A stretch of 5,726 bases of DNA, from positions 1 through 5,726 of the forward strand of contig JAGLYE010000116.1 of assembly GCA_023132505.1 (NCBI GenBank). Reading direction: 5' to 3'. Source of the DNA: Bacteroidales bacterium (lineage in GTDB: Bacteria > Bacteroidota > Bacteroidia > Bacteroidales > B18-G4). The notes below the pieces were generated by a model, which was given only the letters and a program-made list of their open reading frames with translations, made no database searches and was not told where the DNA came from. Positions 1 through 5,726 of this stretch are shown here, piece by piece. The position numbers and the translations under genes were made by a program. Positions within the stretch are counted from its first letter, which is position 1; the number at the start of each line of letters is the position of its first letter.

Positions 1-1840
1 TTGATACGGCAAATTTCTCCATGTATTCACTCATGTCGATCCTGACAAGGGCATCTTCTGTGTCGAAAAGGTATTTGGCCAGAACTTTGGCAAGATGCGT
101 TTTACCGACACCTGTAGGGCCAAGGAAGATAAAGGTACCGATAGGTTTGTTCGGGTCTTTAAGCCCTGCTCTGTTCCTGCGAATGGCTTTCACGACTTTC
201 AGGATGGCATCAGGCTGTCCGATCACCGAGTTTGCCATGTCTTTTTCCATATTCATCAGGCGGTCGCTTTCGTTTCTTGCGATCCTTTGCACAGGGATGC
301 CTGTCATCATGGCGATTACCTCCGCAACATTTTCTTCCGTCACGCTTTCACGGTGTATCTTAGATTCTTCTTCCCATTCTTTTTTGGCCTTATCAAGATC
401 AGTATTGAGTGTGCGTTCCATATCCCGGTACTCAGCGGCCTCTTCAAACTTCTGGCTGTTGATGGCCATTGTTTTCTTGGCTTTGACATCTTCAATGCGG
501 GTTTCGATATCGATGACCTCTGCCGGCACATGAATATTGGTAATATGCACCCTTGATCCCGCCTCATCCATTGCATCTATGGCTTTGTCGGGCAGGAAGC
601 GGTCGCTCATGTAGCGGTTGGTAAGTTCCACACAGGCTTTCAGGGCATCATCAGTATATTTCACCAGGTGGTGATCTTCATACTTTTCCTTGATATTATT
701 GAGAATATCGATAGTTTCATCAGGACTTGTAGGGTCAACGAGCACCTTCTGGAAACGGCGTTCCAGTGCTCCGTCTTTTTCTATATACTGCCTGTACTCA
801 TCAAGAGTAGTGGCGCCGATACATTGTAATTCGCCACGCGACAGGGCAGGTTTAAACATGTTGGAAGCATCAAGTGATCCCGAAGCATTTCCTGCACCAA
901 CAATGGTATGTATTTCATCAATGAAGAGGATGATATCCGGGTTTTTCTCCAGTTCGTTCAGTACGGCTTTCATCCTTTCCTCGAATTGTCCGCGGTATTT
1001 GGTACCGGCCACCAGTGAAGCCAGGTCGAGGGTGATGATGCGCTTGCCAAACAAGGCACGTGATACTTTTCTCTCTATAATGCGGCTTGCAAGGCCTTCA
1101 GCAATAGCTGATTTGCCAACACCGGGTTCACCAATAAGGATCGGGTTGTTCTTTTTCCTGCGACTGAGGATCTGTGCAATGCGCTCAAGTTCATTTTTGC
1201 GGCCCACAATGGGGTCAAGCCTGCCTTCTTCCGCTGACCGCGTGATATCCCTTCCGAAATTATCCAGAACGGGAGTTTTTGACTTCGAATCGGAAATCTT
1301 CTTGATATTTCCGCCGAAACCGTGGCCACCCTCATCCATTTCATCGTCAGGAGTTTCCTCAGACAGCTCGTCAACGGGTTCAACACGAGGAATATCCTTA
1401 TCGCGGGTGATGATAGTTTTCAACTCATCCTTGACCATACCATACTCAACGCCGTATTTCTTAAAGGTCCGGCTTACCAGGTTATCTTCATCTTTAAGTA
1501 TAGACAAAAGCAGGTGCTCAGTACCGATCAAATCGCTTTTAAACGTCTTTGCTTCAAGATAGGTGATCTTGAGAGCACGCTCTGCTTGTTTAACCAATGG
1601 AATATTATCAGGCTTTATGCCATTTTTTTCAGGATTGGCAATGGATTTTTCAACGGTCTTGCGCATCAGCTGGAGGTCCAGACCGAAGTATAACATGATC
1701 TGTACAGCCATTCCTTCACCCTCGCGGAGAATCCCGAGCAGCAAATGCTCCAGTCCGATATAATCATTACCCAGCCTCATCGCTTCTTCACGACTGTAAG
1801 TCAGTACATCCTTAACCCTTTGAGAAAACTTAGCTTCCAT
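1..1840 (-). CDS. clpC: ClpC-type AAA+ ATPase (ATP-dependent Clp protease unfoldase subunit), 5' portion, C-terminus beyond window
   Basis: This is the unfoldase partner of the ClpP peptidase: a cytoplasmic hexamer that uses ATP to unfold damaged or tagged proteins and thread them into ClpP. 613 codons are visible, starting at the ATG whose first base is 1840; the frame stays open to the left edge. Two Clp N-domain repeats span about residues 1-140 (each with a GLEHLLLGIL / GTEHLLLSIL core), followed by an acidic linker at about 154-172. AAA module 1 has Walker A GEPGVGKS (237-244), Walker B ending FIDE (306-309), an arginine-finger segment LERRF (359-363) and sensor-2-like GSR (428-430). A short middle domain has a UVR-like motif (QKFEEAAEYRD, 463-473), which favours ClpC over ClpB because ClpB has a much longer coiled coil here. 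AAA module 2 begins with Walker A GPTGVGKT (574-581) and is cut after residue 613. Family members are about 840 residues, so roughly a quarter is missing, including the expected ClpP-binding loop. A weak AGGT lies 10 nt before the ATG. It is transcribed divergently from gyrA. Confidence 0.96.
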   Translation of the reverse strand, partial: MEAKFSQRVKDVLTYSREEAMRLGNDYIGLEHLLLGILREGEGMAVQIMLYFGLDLQLMRKTVEKSIANPEKNGIKPDNIPLVKQAERALKITYLEAKTFKSDLIGTEHLLLSILKDEDNLVSRTFKKYGVEYGMVKDELKTIITRDKDIPRVEPVDELSEETPDDEMDEGGHGFGGNIKKISDSKSKTPVLDNFGRDITRSAEEGRLDPIVGRKNELERIAQILSRRKKNNPILIGEPGVGKSAIAEGLASRIIERKVSRALFGKRIITLDLASLVAGTKYRGQFEERMKAVLNELEKNPDIILFIDEIHTIVGAGNASGSLDASNMFKPALSRGELQCIGATTLDEYRQYIEKDGALERRFQKVLVDPTSPDETIDILNNIKEKYEDHHLVKYTDDALKACVELTNRYMSDRFLPDKAIDAMDEAGSRVHITNIHVPAEVIDIETRIEDVKAKKTMAINSQKFEEAAEYRDMERTLNTDLDKAKKEWEEESKIHRESVTEENVAEVIAMMTGIPVQRIARNESDRLMNMEKDMANSVIGQPDAILKVVKAIRRNRAGLKDPNKPIGTFIFLGPTGVGKTHLAKVLAKYLFDTEDALVRIDMSEYMEKFAVS

Positions 1841-1865
1841 TTTGATAATTACCTGTTATTATTGT

Positions 1866-1954
1866 GTTTTCAATAGTTTTAACAATTAAAACAGTGGTCG
1901 GGTTCATTTGTTAAAACAGAATTTGGGCCGAACTTAGCAATAATTATTGAAAAC
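1866..1954. repeat. 10-bp inverted repeat spanning the clpC leader
   Basis: GTTTTCAATA (1866-1875) and TATTGAAAAC (1945-1954) are perfect reverse complements, 69 nt apart. In a clpC transcript starting near 1965 both arms would be in the 5' leader, with the second arm ending about 25 nt before the ATG. They could close a long-range stem, or be paired half-sites for a protein. The arms are AT-rich, so a chance match within about 300 bp is not excluded. Confidence 0.45.
1876..1892. repeat. 17-bp inverted repeat with 7-bp arms and 3-nt centre
   Basis: The sequence GTTTTAACAATTAAAAC has arms GTTTTAA and TTAAAAC around CAA. It begins at the base right after the inner arm of the larger inverted repeat (1866-1875). 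With a 3-nt loop and mostly A-T pairs it is a weak hairpin, so an operator-like dyad is as plausible as an RNA stem. It lies 36-52 bp upstream of the clpC start codon. Confidence 0.45.
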
Positions 1955-1959
1955 CGGCC
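1926..1959. repeat. Nested dyads: GC-rich outer arms around a perfect 12-bp palindrome
   Basis: Outer arms GGCCG (1926-1930) and CGGCC (1955-1959) are reverse complements. Between them lies CAATAATTATTG (1938-1949), a perfect 12-bp palindrome. The outer arms are the most GC-rich bases of this AT-rich intergenic region, and the right arm abuts the outer arm of the 10-bp repeat at 1945-1954. The whole unit would be near the 5' end of the clpC leader if transcription starts near 1965. Confidence 0.45.
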
Positions 1960-1971
1960 TTATTCATTGTC

Positions 1972-1979
1972 CAAAGATA
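1972..1979 (-). promoter_or_regulatory. Putative clpC promoter, Bacteroidota -7 box
   Basis: Read on the minus strand this is TATCTTTG, an exact match to the Bacteroidota primary-sigma -7 consensus TAnnTTTG. No good -33 TTTG is present at the usual distance; the nearest candidate is TGTTTC at 1999-1994, closer than expected. A start of transcription about 7 nt downstream would fall near 1965, giving a leader of about 125 nt before the clpC ATG. I found no equally good box nearer to the gene. The box match is seen; the promoter role is inferred. Confidence 0.6.
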
Positions 1980-1994
1980 CTCACAGCCCGCATG

Positions 1995-2009
1995 AAACAG
2001 GCCTTGTTT
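1995..2009. repeat. 15-bp inverted repeat upstream of the clpC -7 box
   Basis: AAACA (1995-1999) and TGTTT (2005-2009) flank GGCCT. The repeat lies 16-30 bp upstream of the clpC -7 box, overlapping where a -33 element would be expected. That is a sensible place for a regulator-binding site, but the arms are only 5 bp. Confidence 0.3.
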
Positions 2010-2024
2010 TGGCATATACTTATC

Positions 2025-2038
2025 AACAGGAATCTGTT
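2025..2038. repeat. 14-bp inverted repeat AACAG-N4-CTGTT
   Basis: AACAG (2025-2029) and CTGTT (2034-2038) are separated by GAAT. The repeat lies between the two putative promoters, about 45 bp upstream of each -7 box, so it could serve either or both genes. Short arms keep the confidence low. Confidence 0.3.
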
Positions 2039-2066
2039 AAAAATATTGCATGCTTAAATCATCCCT

Positions 2067-2078
2067 AATTCCTGAATT
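2067..2078. repeat. 12-bp inverted repeat in the gyrA promoter spacer
   Basis: AATTC (2067-2071) and GAATT (2074-2078) flank CT. The dyad ends 5 bp before the putative gyrA -7 box, so a protein bound here would cover the promoter. It may equally be a chance AT-rich palindrome. Confidence 0.3.
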
Positions 2079-2083
2079 TTCAC

Positions 2084-2091
2084 TACTTTCG
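2084..2091 (+). promoter_or_regulatory. Putative gyrA promoter, Bacteroidota -7 box
   Basis: TACTTTCG matches TAnnTTTG at all defined positions but one. It is the best such match on the plus strand between the two genes. No clear -33 TTTG is visible at the usual distance upstream. Transcription would begin around 2097-2099, leaving a gyrA leader of about 47 nt. Confidence 0.5.
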
Positions 2092-2137
2092 CAGCATCTC
2101 AACAGATCAGTGATTTTGAAGTTGAAAAATAAATTTT

Positions 2138-2141
2138 GAGG
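2138..2141 (+). promoter_or_regulatory. Shine-Dalgarno-like GAGG before gyrA
   Basis: GAGG lies only 3 nt before the ATG at 2145, which is tighter than the usual 5-9 nt. It bears on the start choice: an in-frame TTG at 2136 overlaps this motif and has no purine-rich site of its own upstream. The ATG also gives the N-terminus that best fits Bacteroidota GyrA proteins. The A-rich run just upstream (around 2125-2133) may contribute, as is common in this phylum. Confidence 0.4.
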
Positions 2142-2144
2142 AAA

Positions 2145-4694
2145 ATGAGTGAAGGGGAAAAAATAGTAAAAGTCAATATTGAACAGCAGATGAAATCCGC
2201 TTACATCGACTATGCGATGTCGGTGATCGTTTCAAGGGCGCTTCCTGATGTAAGGGATGGCCTTAAGCCAGTTCACCGCAGGGTTTTGTACGGAATGCTC
2301 GACCTTGGAGTGCTTTCCAACAGGCCATATAAAAAGTCAGCAAGGATAGTGGGGGAGGTGCTGGGTAAGTACCATCCGCATGGCGATTCATCAGTTTATG
2401 ATACCATGGTCAGAATGGCACAGGACTGGTCGTTGCGCTATCCGCTGGTTGACGGTCAGGGTAACTTTGGCTCCATCGATGGCGACAGCCCGGCGGCCAT
2501 GCGTTATACAGAAGCCAGGATGAAAAAGATCACCGAAGAGATGGTAGGTGATCTGGATAAAGATACTGTCGATTTCCAATTGAACTTCGACGACTCGCTG
2601 AAGGAACCAACTGTGCTTCCTGCAGCCATTCCTAATTTGTTGGTGAATGGTGCCTCCGGAATTGCAGTGGGAATGGCCACCAATATGGCACCCCACAACC
2701 TTACTGAGGTTATAGACGGGATTATTGCGTTTATTGATAACCAGGAGATTACAATACCTGACTTAATGCAATACATTAAGGCGCCTGATTTTCCGACAAA
2801 GGGTATTATTTATGGTTACGAAGGGGTGAAGGATGCCTTTGAAACTGGCAGAGGACGGATCGTTATGAGGGGAGAAACCACCATCGAAGAGATTAGTGGA
2901 AACAGGGAGCGTATTGTAGTCACTTCAATTCCATACCAGGTTAACAAGGCTGAGCTGATCAAGAAAACTGCCGATCTGGTCAATGAAAAGAGGATAGAAG
3001 GGATCAGCGACATCAGGGATGAGTCGGACCGTAATGGTATGCGCATCGTTTATGAGCTCAAAAAAGGCGTGATCACCAATATTATCCTTAATAAGCTCTA
3101 CCAGTACACCAGCTTGCAAACATCCTTCAGCGTTAATAATATCGCTTTGGTAAAGGGGAGGCCCATGCTGCTGAACCTGAAGGACATGATCAAGCATTAT
3201 GTCAATCACCGGCATGAGGTCCTTATCAGGAAAACCAAATATGAGTTGGAGCAGGCGCAGAAACGTGCGCATATTCTTGAAGGTTTACTGATCGCTCTTG
3301 ACAAGCTTGATGAGGTTATTGCATTGATCAGGGCCTCCATGACCCCTGAGGATGCAAGAAACGGCCTGATCAAGAAGTTTGAGCTTTCTGATGCACAGGC
3401 CAGGGCCATACTGGATATGAGGCTGCAAAAGCTGACAGGACTAGAAAGGGATAAGATTAAGGACGAGCATGCCGAACTGATGGAAAAGATCACCTATTTC
3501 AATGAGGTGCTTGGAGATGAAGAGCTCAGAATGAGACTCTTAAAGGAACAATTGATTGAAATCAAAGAAAAATACGGCGACGAACGCTATTCAAGGATTG
3601 AATATTCTGCCAATGATTTCAAAGTGGAAGATACCATTCCCGATGAGGATGTCGTGATCACCATTTCCCATATGGGCTATATCAAGCGAACAAACCTCAC
3701 CGAATACCGCCGTCAGAACAGGGGAGGAAGAGGAGCCAAGGGAAGTACGATCAGGGATCAGGATTTCCTTGAATATCTTTTTGTGGCTACCAACCACAAC
3801 TATATGCTTTTCTTTACAGAGAAAGGGAAAGTATTCTGGCTCAGGGTGTTTGAGATACCGGAAGGAACAAGAACATCCAAAGGAAGAGCTATTCAGAACA
3901 TGATCAACATAGAACCCGACGACAAGGTGAGGGCCTTTATCAATGTGAAGAACCTGAAAGATCATGATTATATCAATAATAATTATATCATCCTCTGCAC
4001 CAAGAAGGGTACCATCAAGAAAACCTCCCTTGAATCATACAGCAGGCCAAGGCAGAACGGGATCAATGCGATCCACATCAAAGAAGGCGACCGATTGCTT
4101 GAAGCACGCATGACGAATGGTGAAAGTGAAGTGTTGATGGCCTTAAAGTCAGGCAGGGCCATCCGTTTCAAAGAAGGTAATGTACGCCCGATGGGGCGGA
4201 ATGCAGCCGGCGTAAGAGGTATCACCCTCGGACATCCTAAAAAAGATGAAGTGATCGGGATGATATGTATCTCCGAAAGCGGCTATGATGTGCTGGTAGT
4301 ATCTGAAAACGGATACGGCAAACGCTCAAGTCTGGACGATTACCGGATAACCAACCGCGGAGGGAAAGGCGTAAAGACAATCAATATTACAGATAAAACA
4401 GGGCAACTTATTGCTATAAAGGATGTTACGAATAATGATGACCTGATGATCATCAACAAGTCAGGCCTGATCATCCGTATGGCTGTAGAAAGTCTTCGTG
4501 TGATAGGAAGGGCCACGCAAGGGGTGAGGCTGATCAATCTGAGAGATGACGATTCCATTGCTGCAGTGGCTAAAGTTGAAGTGCTGGAGGGAGAAGAAGA
4601 TGATGAATTCATGGAGAATGGCGAAGGCTGGGAAGAGAATTCTGATACAGAACAGCCTGATATTATAGCAGATAACGAGGAAACGAAGGAGTAA
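2145..4694 (+). CDS. gyrA: DNA gyrase subunit A, complete (849 aa)
   Basis: This is the breakage-reunion subunit of DNA gyrase (type IIA topoisomerase). With GyrB it forms an A2B2 complex that puts ATP-driven negative supercoils into chromosomal DNA. Residues are counted from the ATG at 2145. The winged-helix region holds the catalytic tyrosine Tyr121 with its partner Arg120 (AAMRYTE), matching E. coli Arg121-Tyr122. The quinolone-resistance region reads [11 protein letters not shown] with Ser82 and Asp86, equivalents of E. coli Ser83 and Asp87, so it is the sensitive form at those sites. The conserved [13 protein letters not shown] segment is at 168-180 and the coiled-coil domain at about 355-480. 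A C-terminal DNA-wrapping beta-pinwheel from about 500 to 812 carries the GyrA box as QNRGGRG (524-530), which separates it from ParC, and a second related motif, TNRGGKG (736-742). The tail from 815 is strongly acidic. The length is near that of the family. An in-frame TTG at 2136 would add three residues; the ATG is preferred. No frameshift or internal stop is present, and no clear terminator follows. Confidence 0.98.
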   Translation: MSEGEKIVKVNIEQQMKSAYIDYAMSVIVSRALPDVRDGLKPVHRRVLYGMLDLGVLSNRPYKKSARIVGEVLGKYHPHGDSSVYDTMVRMAQDWSLRYPLVDGQGNFGSIDGDSPAAMRYTEARMKKITEEMVGDLDKDTVDFQLNFDDSLKEPTVLPAAIPNLLVNGASGIAVGMATNMAPHNLTEVIDGIIAFIDNQEITIPDLMQYIKAPDFPTKGIIYGYEGVKDAFETGRGRIVMRGETTIEEISGNRERIVVTSIPYQVNKAELIKKTADLVNEKRIEGISDIRDESDRNGMRIVYELKKGVITNIILNKLYQYTSLQTSFSVNNIALVKGRPMLLNLKDMIKHYVNHRHEVLIRKTKYELEQAQKRAHILEGLLIALDKLDEVIALIRASMTPEDARNGLIKKFELSDAQARAILDMRLQKLTGLERDKIKDEHAELMEKITYFNEVLGDEELRMRLLKEQLIEIKEKYGDERYSRIEYSANDFKVEDTIPDEDVVITISHMGYIKRTNLTEYRRQNRGGRGAKGSTIRDQDFLEYLFVATNHNYMLFFTEKGKVFWLRVFEIPEGTRTSKGRAIQNMINIEPDDKVRAFINVKNLKDHDYINNNYIILCTKKGTIKKTSLESYSRPRQNGINAIHIKEGDRLLEARMTNGESEVLMALKSGRAIRFKEGNVRPMGRNAAGVRGITLGHPKKDEVIGMICISESGYDVLVVSENGYGKRSSLDDYRITNRGGKGVKTINITDKTGQLIAIKDVTNNDDLMIINKSGLIIRMAVESLRVIGRATQGVRLINLRDDDSIAAVAKVEVLEGEEDDEFMENGEGWEENSDTEQPDIIADNEETKE

Positions 4695-4779
4695 ATTAAA
4701 ATCCTGGCAAGAAAATTGTTTTTGTTCAAGTGTAATTTATATTTTTGTTGTGACTGACAATAAACCAAAAAGTAATATT
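4695..4779 (+). other. gyrA-TPR gene spacer, no hairpin terminator seen
   Basis: This 85-bp AT-rich spacer has T-runs but no GC-rich stem before them, so I cannot support an intrinsic terminator for gyrA. Readthrough from gyrA into the next gene is therefore possible alongside the local promoter-like element. Confidence 0.5.
4716..4747 (+). promoter_or_regulatory. Putative promoter of the TPR gene
   Basis: TATTTTTG (4740-4747) matches the Bacteroidota -7 consensus TAnnTTTG. A TTG at 4716-4718 lies 21 nt upstream, near the expected place for a -33 element. Transcription would begin near 4754, about 26 nt before the ATG. The spacer is T-rich, which raises the chance of a random match. Confidence 0.45.
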
Positions 4780-5726
4780 ATGAAGAAATTGATCATGCTG
4801 CTGCTTGCAGCTTTCATCCTGACAGGGATCAATGCACAGAATTCCAAACGGACCAGTGCATTTAATTACTTCAAGAATGGCAAACTGGATAAAGCCAAGG
4901 AATACATTGATCCGTGTATCACCCATGTGAAAACCATGAATGTTGCCAAAACATGGTACTACCGTGGTAATATCTACCTGCAGATCGCCCTGAGCACTGA
5001 ACCTGAATACCAGACACTTGCCCCTAATGCACTTGAGGTTGCATATGAATCATACAAAAAATGCGATGAGCTCGACAGCAGGGGAGAGTTTTCAACGGAT
5101 GTCCAGAATAATTATCGTGTGATTGCTTCCAACTTTTTTAACCAGGGGGTAGCCAAATACAATGAATCTGACTATATGGGTGCGGCGAATAGCTTTTTAA
5201 ATACGTATAAGATCACCATGGAGATGGGTGCCCTTGATACATTGGCCTTATCGAATGTTGCACTGGCTTATGACATTGCAGAAGAATATGACCTGGCACT
5301 TGAGAGGTACATGCAGTTGATTGAGATCGGATACCAGGATCCCCTGATCTATAATTCAATTGCAACACTTTATCTTAACCAGAATAAGGATACAGTCCTC
5401 TCGGAGAAATATGTTGTTCAAGGCCGTGCATTATTCCCGGATGATTACCAGCTTCTGATCGCTGAAACAAACCTGTTCCTTGCAAGGGGCGATAATGAGA
5501 AAGCAATTGAAAATCTCCAGCAAGCCCTGGTAACAGATCCTGATAATAAGACGATCTGGTTTGCATTGGGAACAAATTACGAAAATGTTGGAAATGCTGA
5601 AGAAGCTGAAAAGGCTTATCAAAAATGCATTGAAATTGACCCGGCTTATGCAGATGCATATTACAATATGGGTGCAATGTATAACAACCAGGCAGCTGAG
5701 ATCATTGAAGTAGCCAATGAATTACC
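4780..5726 (+). CDS. Exported tetratricopeptide-repeat protein, 5' portion, C-terminus beyond window
   Basis: 315 codons are visible and the frame is open at the right edge. The start is the ATG at 4780; an in-frame GTG at 4750 would put ten mostly polar residues ahead of the signal peptide, so it is unlikely. Residues 1-19 form a classical signal peptide: KK, a hydrophobic core, and a probable signal peptidase I cut between Ala19 and Gln20. There is no lipobox cysteine, so the product is predicted to be periplasmic or surface-associated rather than a lipoprotein. Helical repeats of TPR type fill the rest, at about 24-54, 114-147, 155-188, 189-222, 224-255, 257-290 and from 291. The last full one is closest to consensus (GTNYENVGNAEEAEKAYQKC followed by IEIDP). 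TPR arrays bind proteins or peptides; no catalytic motif is visible. It lies 85 bp after gyrA on the same strand, with weak SD (A-rich leader). I recall TPR genes next to gyrA in other Bacteroidales, but the function is unknown to me and no symbol is assigned. Confidence 0.87.
   Translation, partial: MKKLIMLLLAAFILTGINAQNSKRTSAFNYFKNGKLDKAKEYIDPCITHVKTMNVAKTWYYRGNIYLQIALSTEPEYQTLAPNALEVAYESYKKCDELDSRGEFSTDVQNNYRVIASNFFNQGVAKYNESDYMGAANSFLNTYKITMEMGALDTLALSNVALAYDIAEEYDLALERYMQLIEIGYQDPLIYNSIATLYLNQNKDTVLSEKYVVQGRALFPDDYQLLIAETNLFLARGDNEKAIENLQQALVTDPDNKTIWFALGTNYENVGNAEEAEKAYQKCIEIDPAYADAYYNMGAMYNNQAAEIIEVANEL

Larger units (their letters stand above)
1841..2144. other. clpC-gyrA divergent intergenic region
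   Basis: This 304-bp stretch separates the two divergent start codons. I found no convincing coding sequence in it. It is AT-rich and holds a -7 box for clpC on the minus strand, a -7 box for gyrA on the plus strand, and at least six short inverted repeats, listed separately. The clpC half is unusually dense in symmetry: if transcription starts near 1965, the clpC leader would be about 125 nt, long enough to fold. I see no riboswitch class or small RNA I can name. All regulatory readings here are inference from pattern and position. Confidence 0.9.

Noticed and set aside
21..556. Overlapping plus-strand open frames of 153 and 170 codons near the left edge
   Set aside because: Both lie opposite the clpC middle domain and second Walker A region; they are shadows of that gene with no independent start signal or domain.
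690..1562. A 290-codon plus-strand open frame
   Set aside because: It is antisense to the clpC N-domain and first AAA module, which have clear motifs in the opposite frame. Its translation is Ser/Arg-rich with no recognisable domain.
2136..2138. TTG as the gyrA start
   Set aside because: It overlaps the only GAGG motif and would add just three residues; the ATG at 2145 fits the family N-terminus better.
3591..3965. A 124-codon minus-strand open frame inside gyrA, and several others from 2391 to 4768
   Set aside because: All are antisense to a complete, well-conserved gyrA frame and show no domain or upstream ribosome site.
4711..4729. Possible terminator after gyrA
   Set aside because: GAAAATTG followed by T-runs gives at best a few A-T pairs with no GC-rich stem.
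4726..4926. A 66-codon minus-strand open frame over the start of the TPR gene
   Set aside because: It is opposite a clear signal peptide and TPR reading frame; no supporting features.
1..5726. A mobile, defence or other novel accessory system
   Set aside because: Every coding base belongs to conserved housekeeping or common envelope families; no integrase, transposase, nuclease, toxin pair, CRISPR repeat or flanking target duplication was seen.

Overview
The window looks like a piece of a Bacteroidota (Bacteroidetes) chromosome, probably Bacteroidales-like. The reasons are the family-level sequence of its GyrA, promoter-like elements of the Bacteroidota type (TAnnTTTG), A-rich translation starts with weak Shine-Dalgarno sequences, moderate GC content, and the gene order clpC / gyrA / secreted TPR protein, which I recall from Bacteroidales genomes. 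I could not run a search to confirm the taxon.

Layout. Positions 1-1840 (minus strand) hold the first 613 codons of a ClpC-type AAA+ unfoldase; the rest lies beyond the left edge. Positions 1841-2144 are a 304-bp intergenic region between divergent genes. It carries a clear Bacteroidota -7 box for clpC, a one-mismatch box for gyrA, and a cluster of AT-rich inverted repeats. Positions 2145-4694 (plus strand) encode a complete 849-residue DNA gyrase subunit A with an intact active site and an unmutated quinolone-resistance region. After an 85-bp gap with its own promoter-like element, positions 4780-5726 hold the first 315 codons of an exported tetratricopeptide-repeat protein that runs off the right edge.

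The three genes have separate roles: protein quality control in the cytoplasm, DNA supercoiling, and an unknown envelope function. The sequence does not tie them into one pathway. They look like conserved core-genome neighbours rather than an accessory island. I see no mobile element, tRNA, rRNA, CRISPR array, toxin or defence gene, and no strong case for an undescribed system. The most interesting material is the structured clpC-gyrA intergenic region, especially possible alternative folds in the clpC leader, and two GyrA-box-like motifs in the gyrase C-terminal domain.
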